A stretch of DNA of 64,000 nucleotides from Cyanophora paradoxa (taxonomy: Eukaryota; Glaucocystophyceae; Cyanophorales; Cyanophoraceae). Of this stretch, positions 55,345-64,000 are shown in pieces. The stretch spans positions 24,313-88,312 of the forward strand of contig QPMI01000557.1 in the NCBI GenBank assembly GCA_004431415.1, written 5' to 3'. Position numbers and translations under genes: made by a program. Below the pieces are notes generated by a model, which worked only from the letters and a program-made list of their open reading frames with translations, was not told the origin of the DNA and ran no database searches. The stretch's first letter is position 1; each line of letters starts with the position of its first letter.

Positions 55345-55375
55345 CTGCCGTAATAAAAATGTCACAGTATAATAA

Positions 55376-55684
55376 ATGGCGACCTATCCACTTGGTGGAT
55401 CTCCTTCTACTACTTCTGAGCCTGTCGCTCTTGCTTTTGATACTATTAAACTTGTAGCCGCGCTACAAAATGTCGAAAAAACGATACAGCAAACTAACAA
55501 ACTGTCCCCAGTTGTTCATGAATATAAAAACCTCTTGGTTAATGTCCTTGCGCAATCGGCTTATGGTGATCCTGTTGCTAAATACTCTGAGTGCGATAGC
55601 AATATCAAAGCAATGACAGCCAATATTCAAGCTCTTTCTGTTGCTTACCAAGCCCTTGGAGCGAATCTAATCACTTTGGCTTGA
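55376..55684 (+). CDS. Small unknown protein (102 aa)
   Basis: ATG at 55376, 31 bases after the fibre stop. 102 residues, mostly helical (AFDTIKLVAALQNVEKTIQQ; NIKAMTANIQALSVAYQALG), without signal or membrane segment. Its position behind the fibre suggests a chaperone or virion component, but no family is recognised. Confidence 0.6.
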   Translation: MATYPLGGSPSTTSEPVALAFDTIKLVAALQNVEKTIQQTNKLSPVVHEYKNLLVNVLAQSAYGDPVAKYSECDSNIKAMTANIQALSVAYQALGANLITLA

Positions 55685-55740
55685 TGGTAGTTTGGCTTGT
55701 CTGCCGACTTTTTTTTCTTTCCTTCTTAGTAAAATAAGCA
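55685..55740. promoter_or_regulatory. Intergenic spacer with inverted GCAGACAAGC word
   Basis: GCTTGTCTGC at 55695-55704 is the reverse complement of the decamer found at four other places in the element (42611, 47896, 47939, 48112). It lies just after the stop of the 102-residue gene and is followed by a T run. Confidence 0.45.
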
Positions 55741-56595
55741 ATGGGCGAATATAATCGGGTTCAGTTACCTATCTATTCACTTGGATCCCCTGCAAATCAT
55801 TTTCGCCAACACGAAGTCAATGATGAGGTTCGCGGTCTGGAATCCACTGAACGACCTAATTCGAATGGTAACTCTTTTGACAAAAACTCAATGATTCGAG
55901 TAAAAGAACTTCGAGCTGACAAGAACTCAGGTGTGGTTAAAACAACTCGACTACTCGTAAGCAATGCTAACTTCTTCCAACCAATAAATGGAGGTCCTGA
56001 TGCTTATGGTGTTGATCTGAAAGCCCTTGACTTCGATAAGAATTCTGCTGCTGTTACTGTGAGATCAGGAGGAGCTTTTATTGGCGGTGGCTGCAGAATT
56101 TCAGGTCAACTCTCTTCTTCGATTGCATACAATGATGTCCCGGATTCCCTTGAACAAAATGTTGAAAATCCACAACGAATTCGGTTCTATACACCAGTTG
56201 CACAGCAACCTTTTCTTCACTTCTATGTTGCATCATCTGTCTCTCTTGAAAATTCAGAGTTGGTTTCCATTACAGGAACTGATCGTGTGAGAATGAATAT
56301 TCCTCTTCCCACAGCAATGCTTTCGATGTGCAGAGCAAACAACAATCAACCAGGTCACAATTACCTATTCTTTGTTCAAGCATCAAACCATTTTGGTAGA
56401 GGATATTGTGTTTATAACAATTTGACATTTACTTATGATTTGTTTGTCACTGAGGTAGGAGTTTATAATACTATGATAATTGGACTGAGAACAGATATAG
56501 CTGCTGTTTCAGCACTTCGTGGTGTGAATATTGCTGATATTTTTACAACCGGATTTTACCAGGAGCCAGATGTTATTGACGATCCTACTCCGTAA
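55741..56595 (+). CDS. Unknown protein, paralogue pair member 1
   Basis: 284 residues, ATG at 55741. It shares a clear pattern with the next gene: GLESTE near residue 33, IRVKELRADKNSGVVKTTRL then LVSNANF, AVTVRSGGAFIGGGCRISG and a beta-rich second half with ASNHFGRGYCVYNNLTF. No known domain recognised. The beta-rich content and location in the right half with the fibre suggest a virion surface or fibre-associated protein; inference only. Confidence 0.7.
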   Translation: MGEYNRVQLPIYSLGSPANHFRQHEVNDEVRGLESTERPNSNGNSFDKNSMIRVKELRADKNSGVVKTTRLLVSNANFFQPINGGPDAYGVDLKALDFDKNSAAVTVRSGGAFIGGGCRISGQLSSSIAYNDVPDSLEQNVENPQRIRFYTPVAQQPFLHFYVASSVSLENSELVSITGTDRVRMNIPLPTAMLSMCRANNNQPGHNYLFFVQASNHFGRGYCVYNNLTFTYDLFVTEVGVYNTMIIGLRTDIAAVSALRGVNIADIFTTGFYQEPDVIDDPTP

Positions 56596-56618
56596 AATTT
56601 ATATTACTTTAATGTAAA

Positions 56619-57443
56619 ATGGCTGAAATTGAACGCATCCTTACAGCTCAGCTCTCACTCGCCGCCCCAGCTACCCACGTTTTACAACACGCTACTTTTG
56701 ATGATGTGGAAGGTCTTGAATCAACAGAAGTTCAGCCGACATTAAACACCTTCGGATCTACACATAAACTTCGATTGCAGGAACTCAGATGTGATAAAAA
56801 TAATGGTGTGGTCAAAACTACAAAGTTGCTAGTTACGAATGCTAATTTTAGCGCAAATTATGGCAATCCAGATAGTTACGGCGATCCTATTTCGACTTAC
56901 TCTTTTGAATCTCGTTCTGGAGCTATAAACTGTCGAAATGGCGGCGCATATATTGGTGATGGTCTTCGTGTTGGGGGAACAATCGGAGCTCCTCTCTTCG
57001 TGAACGACACGCCAAACCCGATCGACAATCTGACGCGGATTCGCACCTATGTCCCCGGTATGAATGCCCCCTATATAATCAAGATATTCCCCATTGTTGT
57101 TAATGAGCAGACATCAGTAGTTGATTCTCTGGTTGAAATTGGTGATCATTATAAGGTAGTAGTCGATATTCCACCAGATATTTATGCACTCTGCCAGGTT
57201 GAGGGTGGTACTCCGAATATTTCAGTTGTGATCACTCCATATGATAATTTCGGGATCGCGTATCATGGTGTAAATTTCGGCCTTGAAGACTACCAGTTCT
57301 TGGTGAGAGCAACCAGGTTTGGTATCTACAAATGCATCCTTTATGCTGAAAGAACCGATGCTATTGCTAAACAGAACACATATGCAGAATATGTTGGTAC
57401 AAACAGGTATTTTCCTATATTCGGCAGCGATACGGCTCCATAG
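56619..57443 (+). CDS. Unknown protein, paralogue pair member 2
   Basis: 274 residues, ATG at 56619, 23 bases after the previous stop. Equivalent blocks: GLESTE, LRLQELRCDKNNGVVKTTKL then LVTNANF, AINCRNGGAYIGDGLRVGG, and TPYDNFGIAYHGVNFGLEDY. The two genes are evidently an old tandem duplication, diverged but collinear over nearly the full length. Function unknown; probably the same class of product as its partner. Confidence 0.7.
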   Translation: MAEIERILTAQLSLAAPATHVLQHATFDDVEGLESTEVQPTLNTFGSTHKLRLQELRCDKNNGVVKTTKLLVTNANFSANYGNPDSYGDPISTYSFESRSGAINCRNGGAYIGDGLRVGGTIGAPLFVNDTPNPIDNLTRIRTYVPGMNAPYIIKIFPIVVNEQTSVVDSLVEIGDHYKVVVDIPPDIYALCQVEGGTPNISVVITPYDNFGIAYHGVNFGLEDYQFLVRATRFGIYKCILYAERTDAIAKQNTYAEYVGTNRYFPIFGSDTAP

Positions 57444-57481
57444 CCGCATTCCTTTGTTTTTTTATATTTTTCCATTAATAG

Positions 57482-57736
57482 ATGGATTTGCTTCGAAAAT
57501 GTATGGATATGTTCCATCTCAACGTCACCAGCAAATTGAATTGTAGTTGCTGCGAAACGACCATTAACCTCGAAATATCGGACACTGAGGGCTCTCGCAC
57601 CCCAGAAACTCAGGTATCGCCTATTAACACACCCGGGACTTCTAGGTCCAATTCTCCATTTACTCGAACTGACTCACCTGTACCTTGGCTTGATGCTGAA
57701 GGCCGAAGATTGTCCTGGCCACCCCAAAGCCGCTGA
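57482..57736 (+). CDS. Small unknown Ser/Thr/Pro-rich protein (84 aa)
   Basis: ATG at 57482. The N terminus holds a Cys cluster (NCSCCETTINLEI) and the C-terminal two thirds are Ser/Thr/Pro-rich and disordered (TPETQVSPINTPGTSRSNSP). It is the last gene before the right TIR. No family recognised; whether it is a real gene rests on composition and position. Confidence 0.45.
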   Translation: MDLLRKCMDMFHLNVTSKLNCSCCETTINLEISDTEGSRTPETQVSPINTPGTSRSNSPFTRTDSPVPWLDAEGRRLSWPPQSR

Positions 57737-57795
57737 AAAGAAAGAAGTCGTTGCTATCAAGTTTCCGAAAGGAAAAGCAGCCAGATTAAGTGGAT

Positions 57796-58355
57796 GAGGC
57801 CGCACCAGAGCGCTCTTGGGACACGAAGTGCTTCAATGTACTCATCATTATCGCCTAGATAGAGCTAAACGCTTTTCCTCTGGTTGCTTCAATGTTCTCA
57901 TCATTTCGCCTAAAATTAACCTAAACGTGCTTCCTCTGTTAGCTTCATCGTACTCATCTATATCGCCTAAAATTAACCTAAACGTGCTTCCTCTGTTAGC
58001 TTCGATGTACACTTCATTATCGCCTAAAATTAACCTAAACGTGTTTCCTCTGATAGCTTCATTGTACACATTAATATCGTCTAGACTATTCTGCCACGTT
58101 GCTCTGCAGACCGCGCTCATGGGGGCAGCGCTCCTCTTCGCCTATTCTTGTTGTCTCCTCTGCCTTGTATAGTCGTCAGATATTGCTAGGCTTCGACCTA
58201 GGGAATCGGATAGTAGACGTAGCTGGATCGGTGGGGTAGACGTATATGGTGAAATAACTAATGAAACGCTGGAGGTATACACTTGAAACGCATGGAATCG
58301 GGGGCTATGGAGCGAAGCGGAATTGCCCGGGTGTGAGGTCCATGCGTATACAACA
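57796..58355 (-). repeat. Right terminal inverted repeat (560 bp)
   Basis: Reverse complement of 30136-30695 with one difference (58034 against 30457). Ends GCGTATACAACA. The inner boundary at 57796 is sharp. Confidence 0.95.
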
Positions 58356-58361
58356 AACAAT
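58356..58361. repeat. 6-bp target-site duplication, right copy
   Basis: AACAAT directly after the right terminus, matching 30130-30135. Confidence 0.8.
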
Positions 58362-59389
58362 GCCTCCGACCTGGCTTGAGAATTCGACATTTTCGCTGGA
58401 GAATTCGATATTTTCGCGCGCCCCCGGCCCTTGCCCCCACCAGCTGTGCGTGCAGCCCGCAGCGCCGGCCCCCGACCCCCGCCGCTGCCCGGCACGCTCT
58501 GGGCCCCGGCACGCCTCGCGCGCCCCCCGGCCCCCGCCTCCCCACCCGGCGTCCCCCTCACCCAGCTGCACATGCAGCCCGCTGGCGCCAGGTACCGGTG
58601 CAGGTGCTCACGCAGCCTGGCAGCGGGCCTCGAGGGAGTGGTGGGGCACAGGAGGGGCCGGGATGGGCCCGCGGAACCGTGCCCGTTCTCCTTCTCCCCA
58701 GGGCGGGCCCCGCGCCTGCGTCGGAGCACTGTGGAAGAACATGTATTATACGTGGATTCAGAATCTATAAGATCAGCGGGGGTGCCCGGGCCCTAGGGGG
58801 ATGGCAATGGCGAGACCAGGGCACCATGTGCCATCCACATCCGGGATCCGTTTCTTTTCGAACTGATATCTTTAGATGGAAATTAGGTTTATTAAATCAA
58901 AGTACATCATAAGAACGACAATCAAGAGGGCTTTCAGAATATATAATAAGGTCGGCGCTCGCAAGTTAACCTAACCCGTAAAGTTGAAAAGGCTGCCAAA
59001 ACGTCTGACGAGCTCTCAAACCTGACATCTGATCATGATCATGAGTCTCCCCCAACGTTTTAACTCTGTCATCATGAAAACTGACCTCGAAGGGTGACTA
59101 CATTACGACTCAACAACAGCCTTTATATTATACATAAAGACTTAAAAAAGCCTCATATATCACCCATTCACTGGGCATAGCTTGTTGGAACGAGATTTCG
59201 GAAATAATTGCGGCCGTGCCCTGACGTGGCCCACCATACCCCACCGCCGTGCCCCAACGTGCCCCACCGTGCTCGCTGCCGTGCCCCGACGTGTCCCCTA
59301 CGTAGACACATTACTCTTGAACATCGCCACACGCATGTGAGCCGCGCCGCCGCCTGCCAAGCCGCCTGCGCCGCCCGGCGAGACGCGCG
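58362..59389. other. Right flank, no gene supported
   Basis: 58362-58420 contains TTCGACATTTTCGCTGGAGA and a second similar unit, loosely like the 94-bp array on the left. 58420-58700 is GC-rich host sequence. 58840-59200 is an AT-rich block unlike its surroundings, with no reading frame of note. No gene or RNA recognised. Confidence 0.4.
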
Positions 59390-60800
59390 CCGCCCGCCAC
59401 GCCCTCGCCCCGCCCGGCGAGCCGCCGCACCGCCGCCCGCCGAGCCCCCTTCCTGTGCAGCGAGCCCCGCCGTCGCGCGCCAGAGCCGCCGCCCCGCCCG
59501 CGGCCTCGCCGCCGCCCGCCGCGCCTCCGGCCCGTGCGGCGAGCCCCGCCGTCGCGCGCCAGAGCCGCCGCCCCGCCCCGAGAGCCTCGCCGCGGCCGCC
59601 GCGCCTCCGGCCCGTGCGGCGAGCCCCGCCGTCGCGTGCCAGAGCCGCCGCCCCGCCCCGCGGGCCTCGCCGCCGCCCGCCGCGCCTCCGGCCCGTGCGG
59701 CGAGCCCCGCCGTCGCGTGCCAGAGCCGCCGCCCCGCCGCGAGAGCCTCGCCGCCGCCCGCCGCGCCTCCGGCCCGTGCGGCGAGCCCCGCCGTCGCGCG
59801 CCAGAGCCGCCGCCCCGCCCCGCGGGCCTCGCCGCCGCCCGCCGCGCCTCCAGCCCGTGCGGCGAGCCCCGCCGTCGCGCGCCAGAGCCGCCGCCCCGCC
59901 CCGCGGGCCTCGTCGCCACCCGCCGCGCCTCCGGCCCGTGCGGCGAGCCCCGCCGTCGCGCGCCAGAGCCGCCGCCCCGCCCCGCGGGCCTCGCCGCCGC
60001 CCGCTGCGCCTCCGGCCCGTGCGGCGAGCCCGCCGCCGCCCGCCAGAGCCGCTGCCCCGCCCCGCGGGCCTCGTGGCCACCCGCCGCGCCTCCGGCCCGT
60101 GCGGCGAGCCCCGCCGCCGCCCGCCAGAGCCGCCGCCCGCCCCGCGAGCCTCGCCGCCGCCCGCCGCGCCTCCGGCCCGTGCGGCGAGCCCCGCCGTCGC
60201 GCGCCAGAGCCGCCGCCCCGCCCGCGGGCTCGCCACCGGCCGCCGCGCCTCCGGCCCGTTGCGGCGAGCCCCGCCGTCGCGCGCCAGAGCAGCCGCCCGC
60301 CCCGCGGGCCTCGCCGCCGCCGCCGCGCCTCCGGCCCGTGCGGCGAGCCCCGCCGCCGCCCGCCAGAGCCGCTGCCCCGCCCCGCGGGCCTCGTCGCCAC
60401 CCGCCGCGCCTCGGCCGTGCGGCGAGCCCCGCCGCCGCCCGCCAGAGCCGCTGCCCGCCCCGCGAGCCTCGCCGCCGCCCGCCGCGCCTCCGGCCCGTGC
60501 GGCGAGCCCCGCCGCCGCCCGCCAGAGCCGCTGCCCGCCCCGAGAGCTTCGCCGCCGCCCGCCGCGCCTCCGGCCCGTGCGGCGAGCCCCGCCACCGCGC
60601 GCCAGAGCCGCCGCCCCGCCCGCGGGCCTCGCAGCGCCCGCTGCGCCTCCGGCCCGTGCGGCGAGCCCCGCCGTCGCGCGCCAGAGCCGCCGCCCGCCGC
60701 GAGAGCCTCGCGCCGCCCGCCGCGCCTCTCCCTGTGCGACGAGCCGCGCCGCCGCACGCCGCGCCGCCGCCGCCGCGCCGCCGCCCGCCGCGCTGCCACC
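59390..60800. repeat. Minisatellite, unit about 80 bp, about 16 copies
   Basis: The word CGAGCCCCGCC recurs at 59461, 59540, 59620, 59701, 59782, 59863 and 59943, and so on to about 60740, a spacing of 79-81 bp. Units contain GCCTCCGGCCCGTGCGGCGA and CGCGCCAGAGCCGCCGCCC. Copies vary by substitutions and 1-2 base indels. All six frames are nearly stop-free because of composition. Confidence 0.9.
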
Positions 60801-63180
60801 CGGCCCGCTCAGCGAGCGGCCCATGACCTGTCTATGAGAAAACTTCTAAGCGTGGTACGAACGTTGATTTCGGTTGCTGCAAGGCCGGGTCCCTGCATGG
60901 ATCGCGCTGCGTCAGCATCTGCGCTGTGTCGCCGAGTCGCCCTGCGTGACGAGTACTCAGCCCGGGGACTCATAGGAGACATTGTACCAGAAGTGGCACG
61001 CACGAAGCTTTTCGCTCGCTAGCAGCTCGGGCTGTGTACCGGTTGCCTCTCGCCATATCGCGCTGCAACTACGGTACTCTCGCGGGGCGCCAGTTCTTGG
61101 TACTTTCTGCAACTACGCGCCGCTGCGGCAGTTGCCGCGCGGTAGTAAGTGGCGGCAGTTGCGGCGCAGTTGTACGCTGCAGTACGCAATTTGTACCGGG
61201 GTACACATTCATAAGACCTTCGTCAACGGCACTGCACAGGCTGGCTTCCTCCAGCTGACCGGGCTGGCTGACGCCGAGCAGCAGCGTCGAGCCGCGACTC
61301 CTAGCGTGCGTTTGCCTCTTGTTTATGCGCAGATTCTGTCCTGTTCACGCACATGTCGGACTAACGGACACCTGCCGCGGTCGGTCTCCCGCTGTACACG
61401 TGGCTCCAGCGTGTGCCACGCTCCCTAACTAGCTTTTTAGAGTGGACGGCGATCCTTCCGAGCGCCGAGACGCGAATTCCGTCGCCTTGCCAGGTCCGAA
61501 CAGCCGACATCTGCCTAATCCGTGCCCAACAGGCCTTCCTGACCATCGGAAATGCGCATTGATTGTGCTACTGTGCGCAGAAGCCCTCGGTTGTGCAGGT
61601 CCGCCTTGATCTTGTTGGGACTTCCGTTTGCAGGCCCGAGGCTTGCCCATAAGGCCCTACTGGACATCAATGATGATCTGACTTCCGAAGTTCGCTGTGC
61701 AGGAGCCTTCGGTTGCTCACCCGCGTTCCGCGTTCGGCGGTCTCTCTGGCTCCAGGTACGCTCGCGCCCCAGGGCGCGCTGCGCTTACTAGCAGTGTGTT
61801 CCATCCTATTTCTAGCCTATCGGCTTGCAGACCCTGAGAGCCGCTGCCGCCCCGCCCCCTCGCCCGGAGCCGCTTGTAGTGACTTCCCGCGTGCAGGTAC
61901 CTCTGGCGACACCCCGGCGCGCGCGCCAAGGTGCAAGTGGCGGGCGACAGTGCTACATACAGCCCGTTTAGCTTGTAGATAGCTAGCTACGTATCTGTAG
62001 CTTAGTAGCTCGCTAGCTAGCTAGCTAGCCGTGGTTGTACAATTGATACCGTAGTACTGGATCTTGTTGCAGGGCGCGGGTGCGGGATGCAGGTGCGGCG
62101 CGGCAGCAGGCGCAGGTGAGCACGAGATGAGCGCGAGATGAGCCCCTAGATGAGCACGAGATAGGAAAAAAAGAAAAAAAACTCATCTCGTGCCCACCTC
62201 GATGTGTCGTTTTGCCCTAGATGAGTGCGAGCAGCATCTAGGGGTTTTACCTAGGTGAGCCCTAGATGACCGGGCCTGTGCTTGGACTCGCTCGGGTCGC
62301 GCGCACAACCCTCAAGCGCGTCGGCTGCAGTCAGCGTATCTTCGAGTGCCTCTCTTACTGCTGCGGGACCACCCGACGATGGGCCGGAGGCGAGGCGCGC
62401 GCAGCGGAGGTGGCGCGGCGGGAGTCGCAGGTGCGGTGGATGGAGACGGCGTGCGGTGGATGGAGACGGCGTGCGAGGCCGAGAAGTAGACCTAGGGTTT
62501 CGATCTCGAGCTTCGGTATTCGATTTCGATTTTCGACGTCACTTGCCTATCTGTCTGAGCCCTTACGACTCGACCGGCGGCCCACTGCTAGCCAAACAGC
62601 CGCTAGGGCTAGTCCAGATGTCGTTGGTCGTGTCTGAAATGCATGAGACAGCCTGCAGCAGCGACTTTATTTCGGAATCATAGCTCCCCTAGAATTCATT
62701 TGTAGGCCTGCCGCTGCGCATGTCCGAGGCTCCTCCGAGGTTCATCGTCCGACGGTCCGGTCATCTGACTCAGCCTGGCAGTGATGCCATCATCACTGAG
62801 TCAGATGATCCCGGAGTCCGATGATCATCAGAGTATCTCACTCATGATCAGGCTTTTATTTCTTGATCATCATGGCATCGATACATATCATTTCGAAGTC
62901 GGAAATTCCAAGTTTCCAAGTTTCAAGCCTTGCCCGGCGGCCATCATATGCATGGCATGGCCAGGCTTGCACTGCAATTTATGTTGGAGCCTGGCCCTGT
63001 GGCTTCCGAACTCAGTGACTGCATTTAAAATTTGCCACGCGCTTGGCGGCAGGTTCACGGTTTCGGATTGCGCGGACACAAACTTGACAAGCATGTGCTT
63101 CATGAATTCGAAATTGCGAGCCGAAGGGTTTCGAGTCTGCAGATGGCTGACGAAGCTCAAGTAGAGGGCGAGGTCGGGGG
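60801..63180. other. Intergenic region with short repeats, no gene supported
   Basis: About 2.4 kb. Notable sequence: a TAGCTAGCTAGC run at 61978-62030; GATGAGCACGAGAT-type repeats at 62115-62225, related to 28444; two tandem GCGGTGGATGGAGACGGCGT copies at about 62433-62472; and GATGATCATC palindromes at 62818-62880. The last 300 bases are probably the 3' region of the minus-strand gene that follows. No protein or RNA gene is recognised. Confidence 0.4.
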
Positions 63181-64000
63181 CTAGGGAGGGGCGGCGAATG
63201 CGGCGGTGGCGCGGGCGAGGGCGCGGGCCATGGCCCAGCCGAGGGAGCGGGCGGGGAGGGCCGCCTCCAGCGCCCCCGCCAGCTGGCCCCCGCCCCCCGC
63301 CTCAGCAGTGCCCCCCGCCGCACACCCCCGCCCGGCCCCTGCCGCACCGTCACGACTTCCGCGACGACCTCCGCCGCCGGCGCCGATGCGCCCCGGGCCC
63401 GCGCCCCGAACCGCTCCTCCAGCTGCCCCCGCCTCAGACGGAGGGCGCCGGGGCGGGGGGGCGGGCGGACGCGCTGGGAGGGGGTGACGGCGGCGTCGAG
63501 GTCCTGCGGGGGCGGTGAGGGCGGGGGCGGGGGCGTGCGGGCGGGCGGGGTGCCTCCTCGGCGTGGAGGGCGGCCTCGAGGAGCGCCATGGCGGCGGTGG
63601 CCCCTCGCGAACGCCAGCACCTCCCGCGCCCCGCGCCCCGCCCCGTCCCCCGCCCCCGCCCCGGCCCCCGCACCACCGCCCCCACCTCCCACGGGCTCAC
63701 TGCCGCGCGGTTAGCCCGGCGGGGACAGGGGCGGGGCGGCGGGGCGGCACCGAGGTTGTCGGTCTGCTCGGAAGCGGGGTCCGCGACGAAGGGCCCGCCA
63801 GGCGGGGAGCCCCAGGCCACAGTCAGGCTGCTCCCGCGCCCGCGCCCGTCGGCTGCGCCCCGAGCGAGCGCGGTGCAGGGGGAGCACCTGCCCAGGGGCG
63901 AAGCCGGCAGCTCCTCCTCGAGCGCTGCCGGCCCTGTTGGTGCGGCGCGGGGCGCGCGCGAGGCGCTGCGCACGGCCGACAGCGAGGAGGAGGCCCCAGC
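63181..64000 (-). CDS. Unrecognised spliced gene, 3' part (runs off window)
   Basis: Minus-strand gene entering from beyond 64000. Exons read LEEELPASPLGRCSPCTALA ... DPASEQTDNL, then an intron with GTGCCGCC donor, VLAFARGATAAMALLEAALH, DLDAAVTPSQR, QLEERFGARARGASAPAAEV then VAEVVT, and the last exon LAGALEAALPARSLGWAMAR ending at TAG 63181-63183 (AFAAPP). Introns have the same tiny GC-rich form as the other host genes. The product looks Ala-rich and helical; I do not recognise a domain. The 5' part is outside the window. Confidence 0.6.

Larger units (their letters stand above)
30136..58355 (+). mobile_element. Maverick/Polinton-like integrated viral element
   Basis: A 28,220-bp element with 560-bp terminal inverted repeats, TG...CA termini and a 6-bp target duplication. 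It carries the diagnostic set of a protein-primed family B polymerase, retroviral-type integrase, packaging ATPase and capsid proteins. Additional genes are an HNH-AP2 endonuclease, patatin-like phospholipase, a giant S74-type fibre and several unknowns. Its GC content is far below the host's and no introns are apparent. A nested LINE accounts for 6,470 bp (with one target copy), so the ancestral element would be about 21,750 bp, within the known Polinton range. I find no adenain/Ulp1-type maturation protease. The polymerase is split by the LINE and the fibre frame is shifted, so this copy is probably not autonomous as it stands. Confidence 0.95.

Noticed and set aside
59168-61022. Very long open frames on both strands across the minisatellite (up to about 600 codons)
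   Set aside because: They follow the ~80-bp repeat and stop-poor GC-rich composition, are open in several frames at once, and encode only Ala/Arg/Pro/Gly repeats.

Overview
The window is nuclear DNA of a very GC-rich microbial eukaryote, carrying a complete Maverick/Polinton-like viral element that is interrupted by a LINE retrotransposon. The host looks like a unicellular, flagellated alga or other protist; that is inference, and a haptophyte-like secondary alga is one candidate. The evidence is dense spliced genes, tiny introns (about 40-190 nt, many near 50 nt) built of CCCCGCC-type sequence, divergent promoters of 200-300 bp, a flagellar coiled-coil protein, a metacaspase and GC-rich minisatellites. 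Several introns appear to use GC rather than GT donors.

Host left arm (1-30135). In order: a large double-propeller WD40 protein (minus); a CCDC42/CFAP73-like DUF4200 coiled-coil protein (plus); a small mL40-like mitoribosomal protein (minus); the eIF2B epsilon subunit (minus); a TOM1/TOL-like VHS-GAT sorting protein (plus); two diverged copies of an unrecognised segment; an eight-finger CCHC-type zinc-finger gene (plus); a metacaspase with a polyGln/Gly-rich insert between p20 and p10 (minus); and a DDX49/Dbp8-type DEAD-box helicase (plus). GC-rich tandem repeats and a 94-bp satellite-like array follow.

Viral element (30136-58355; 28,220 bp). It is bounded by 560-bp terminal inverted repeats that differ at one base, begins TG and ends CA, and is flanked by the 6-bp target duplication AACAAT. 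Its genes are much more AT-rich than the host. It encodes a protein-primed family B DNA polymerase, a retrovirus-type integrase, an HNH-AP2 endonuclease, a packaging ATPase, a double-jelly-roll-type major capsid protein, two minor-capsid-like proteins, a patatin-like phospholipase with a discoidin-like tail, a very large fibre with an S74 self-cleaving chaperone domain, a pair of paralogous unknown proteins and several small proteins. Together these cover replication, integration, packaging, particle building and host attachment.

A LINE of about 6.46 kb (31726-38183) sits inside the polymerase gene. A 12-bp direct repeat flanks it, and the polymerase reading frame continues exactly across the duplication. 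Without the LINE the element would be about 21.75 kb. The LINE's endonuclease/reverse-transcriptase frame is itself broken three times, and the fibre gene once, so the copy looks dead unless these are sequencing indels.

Host right arm (58356-64000). This holds GC-rich sequence, an AT-rich block, an approximately 80-bp minisatellite of about 16 copies (59390-60800), short-repeat-rich intergenic DNA and the 3' part of one unrecognised spliced gene on the minus strand that runs off the window.
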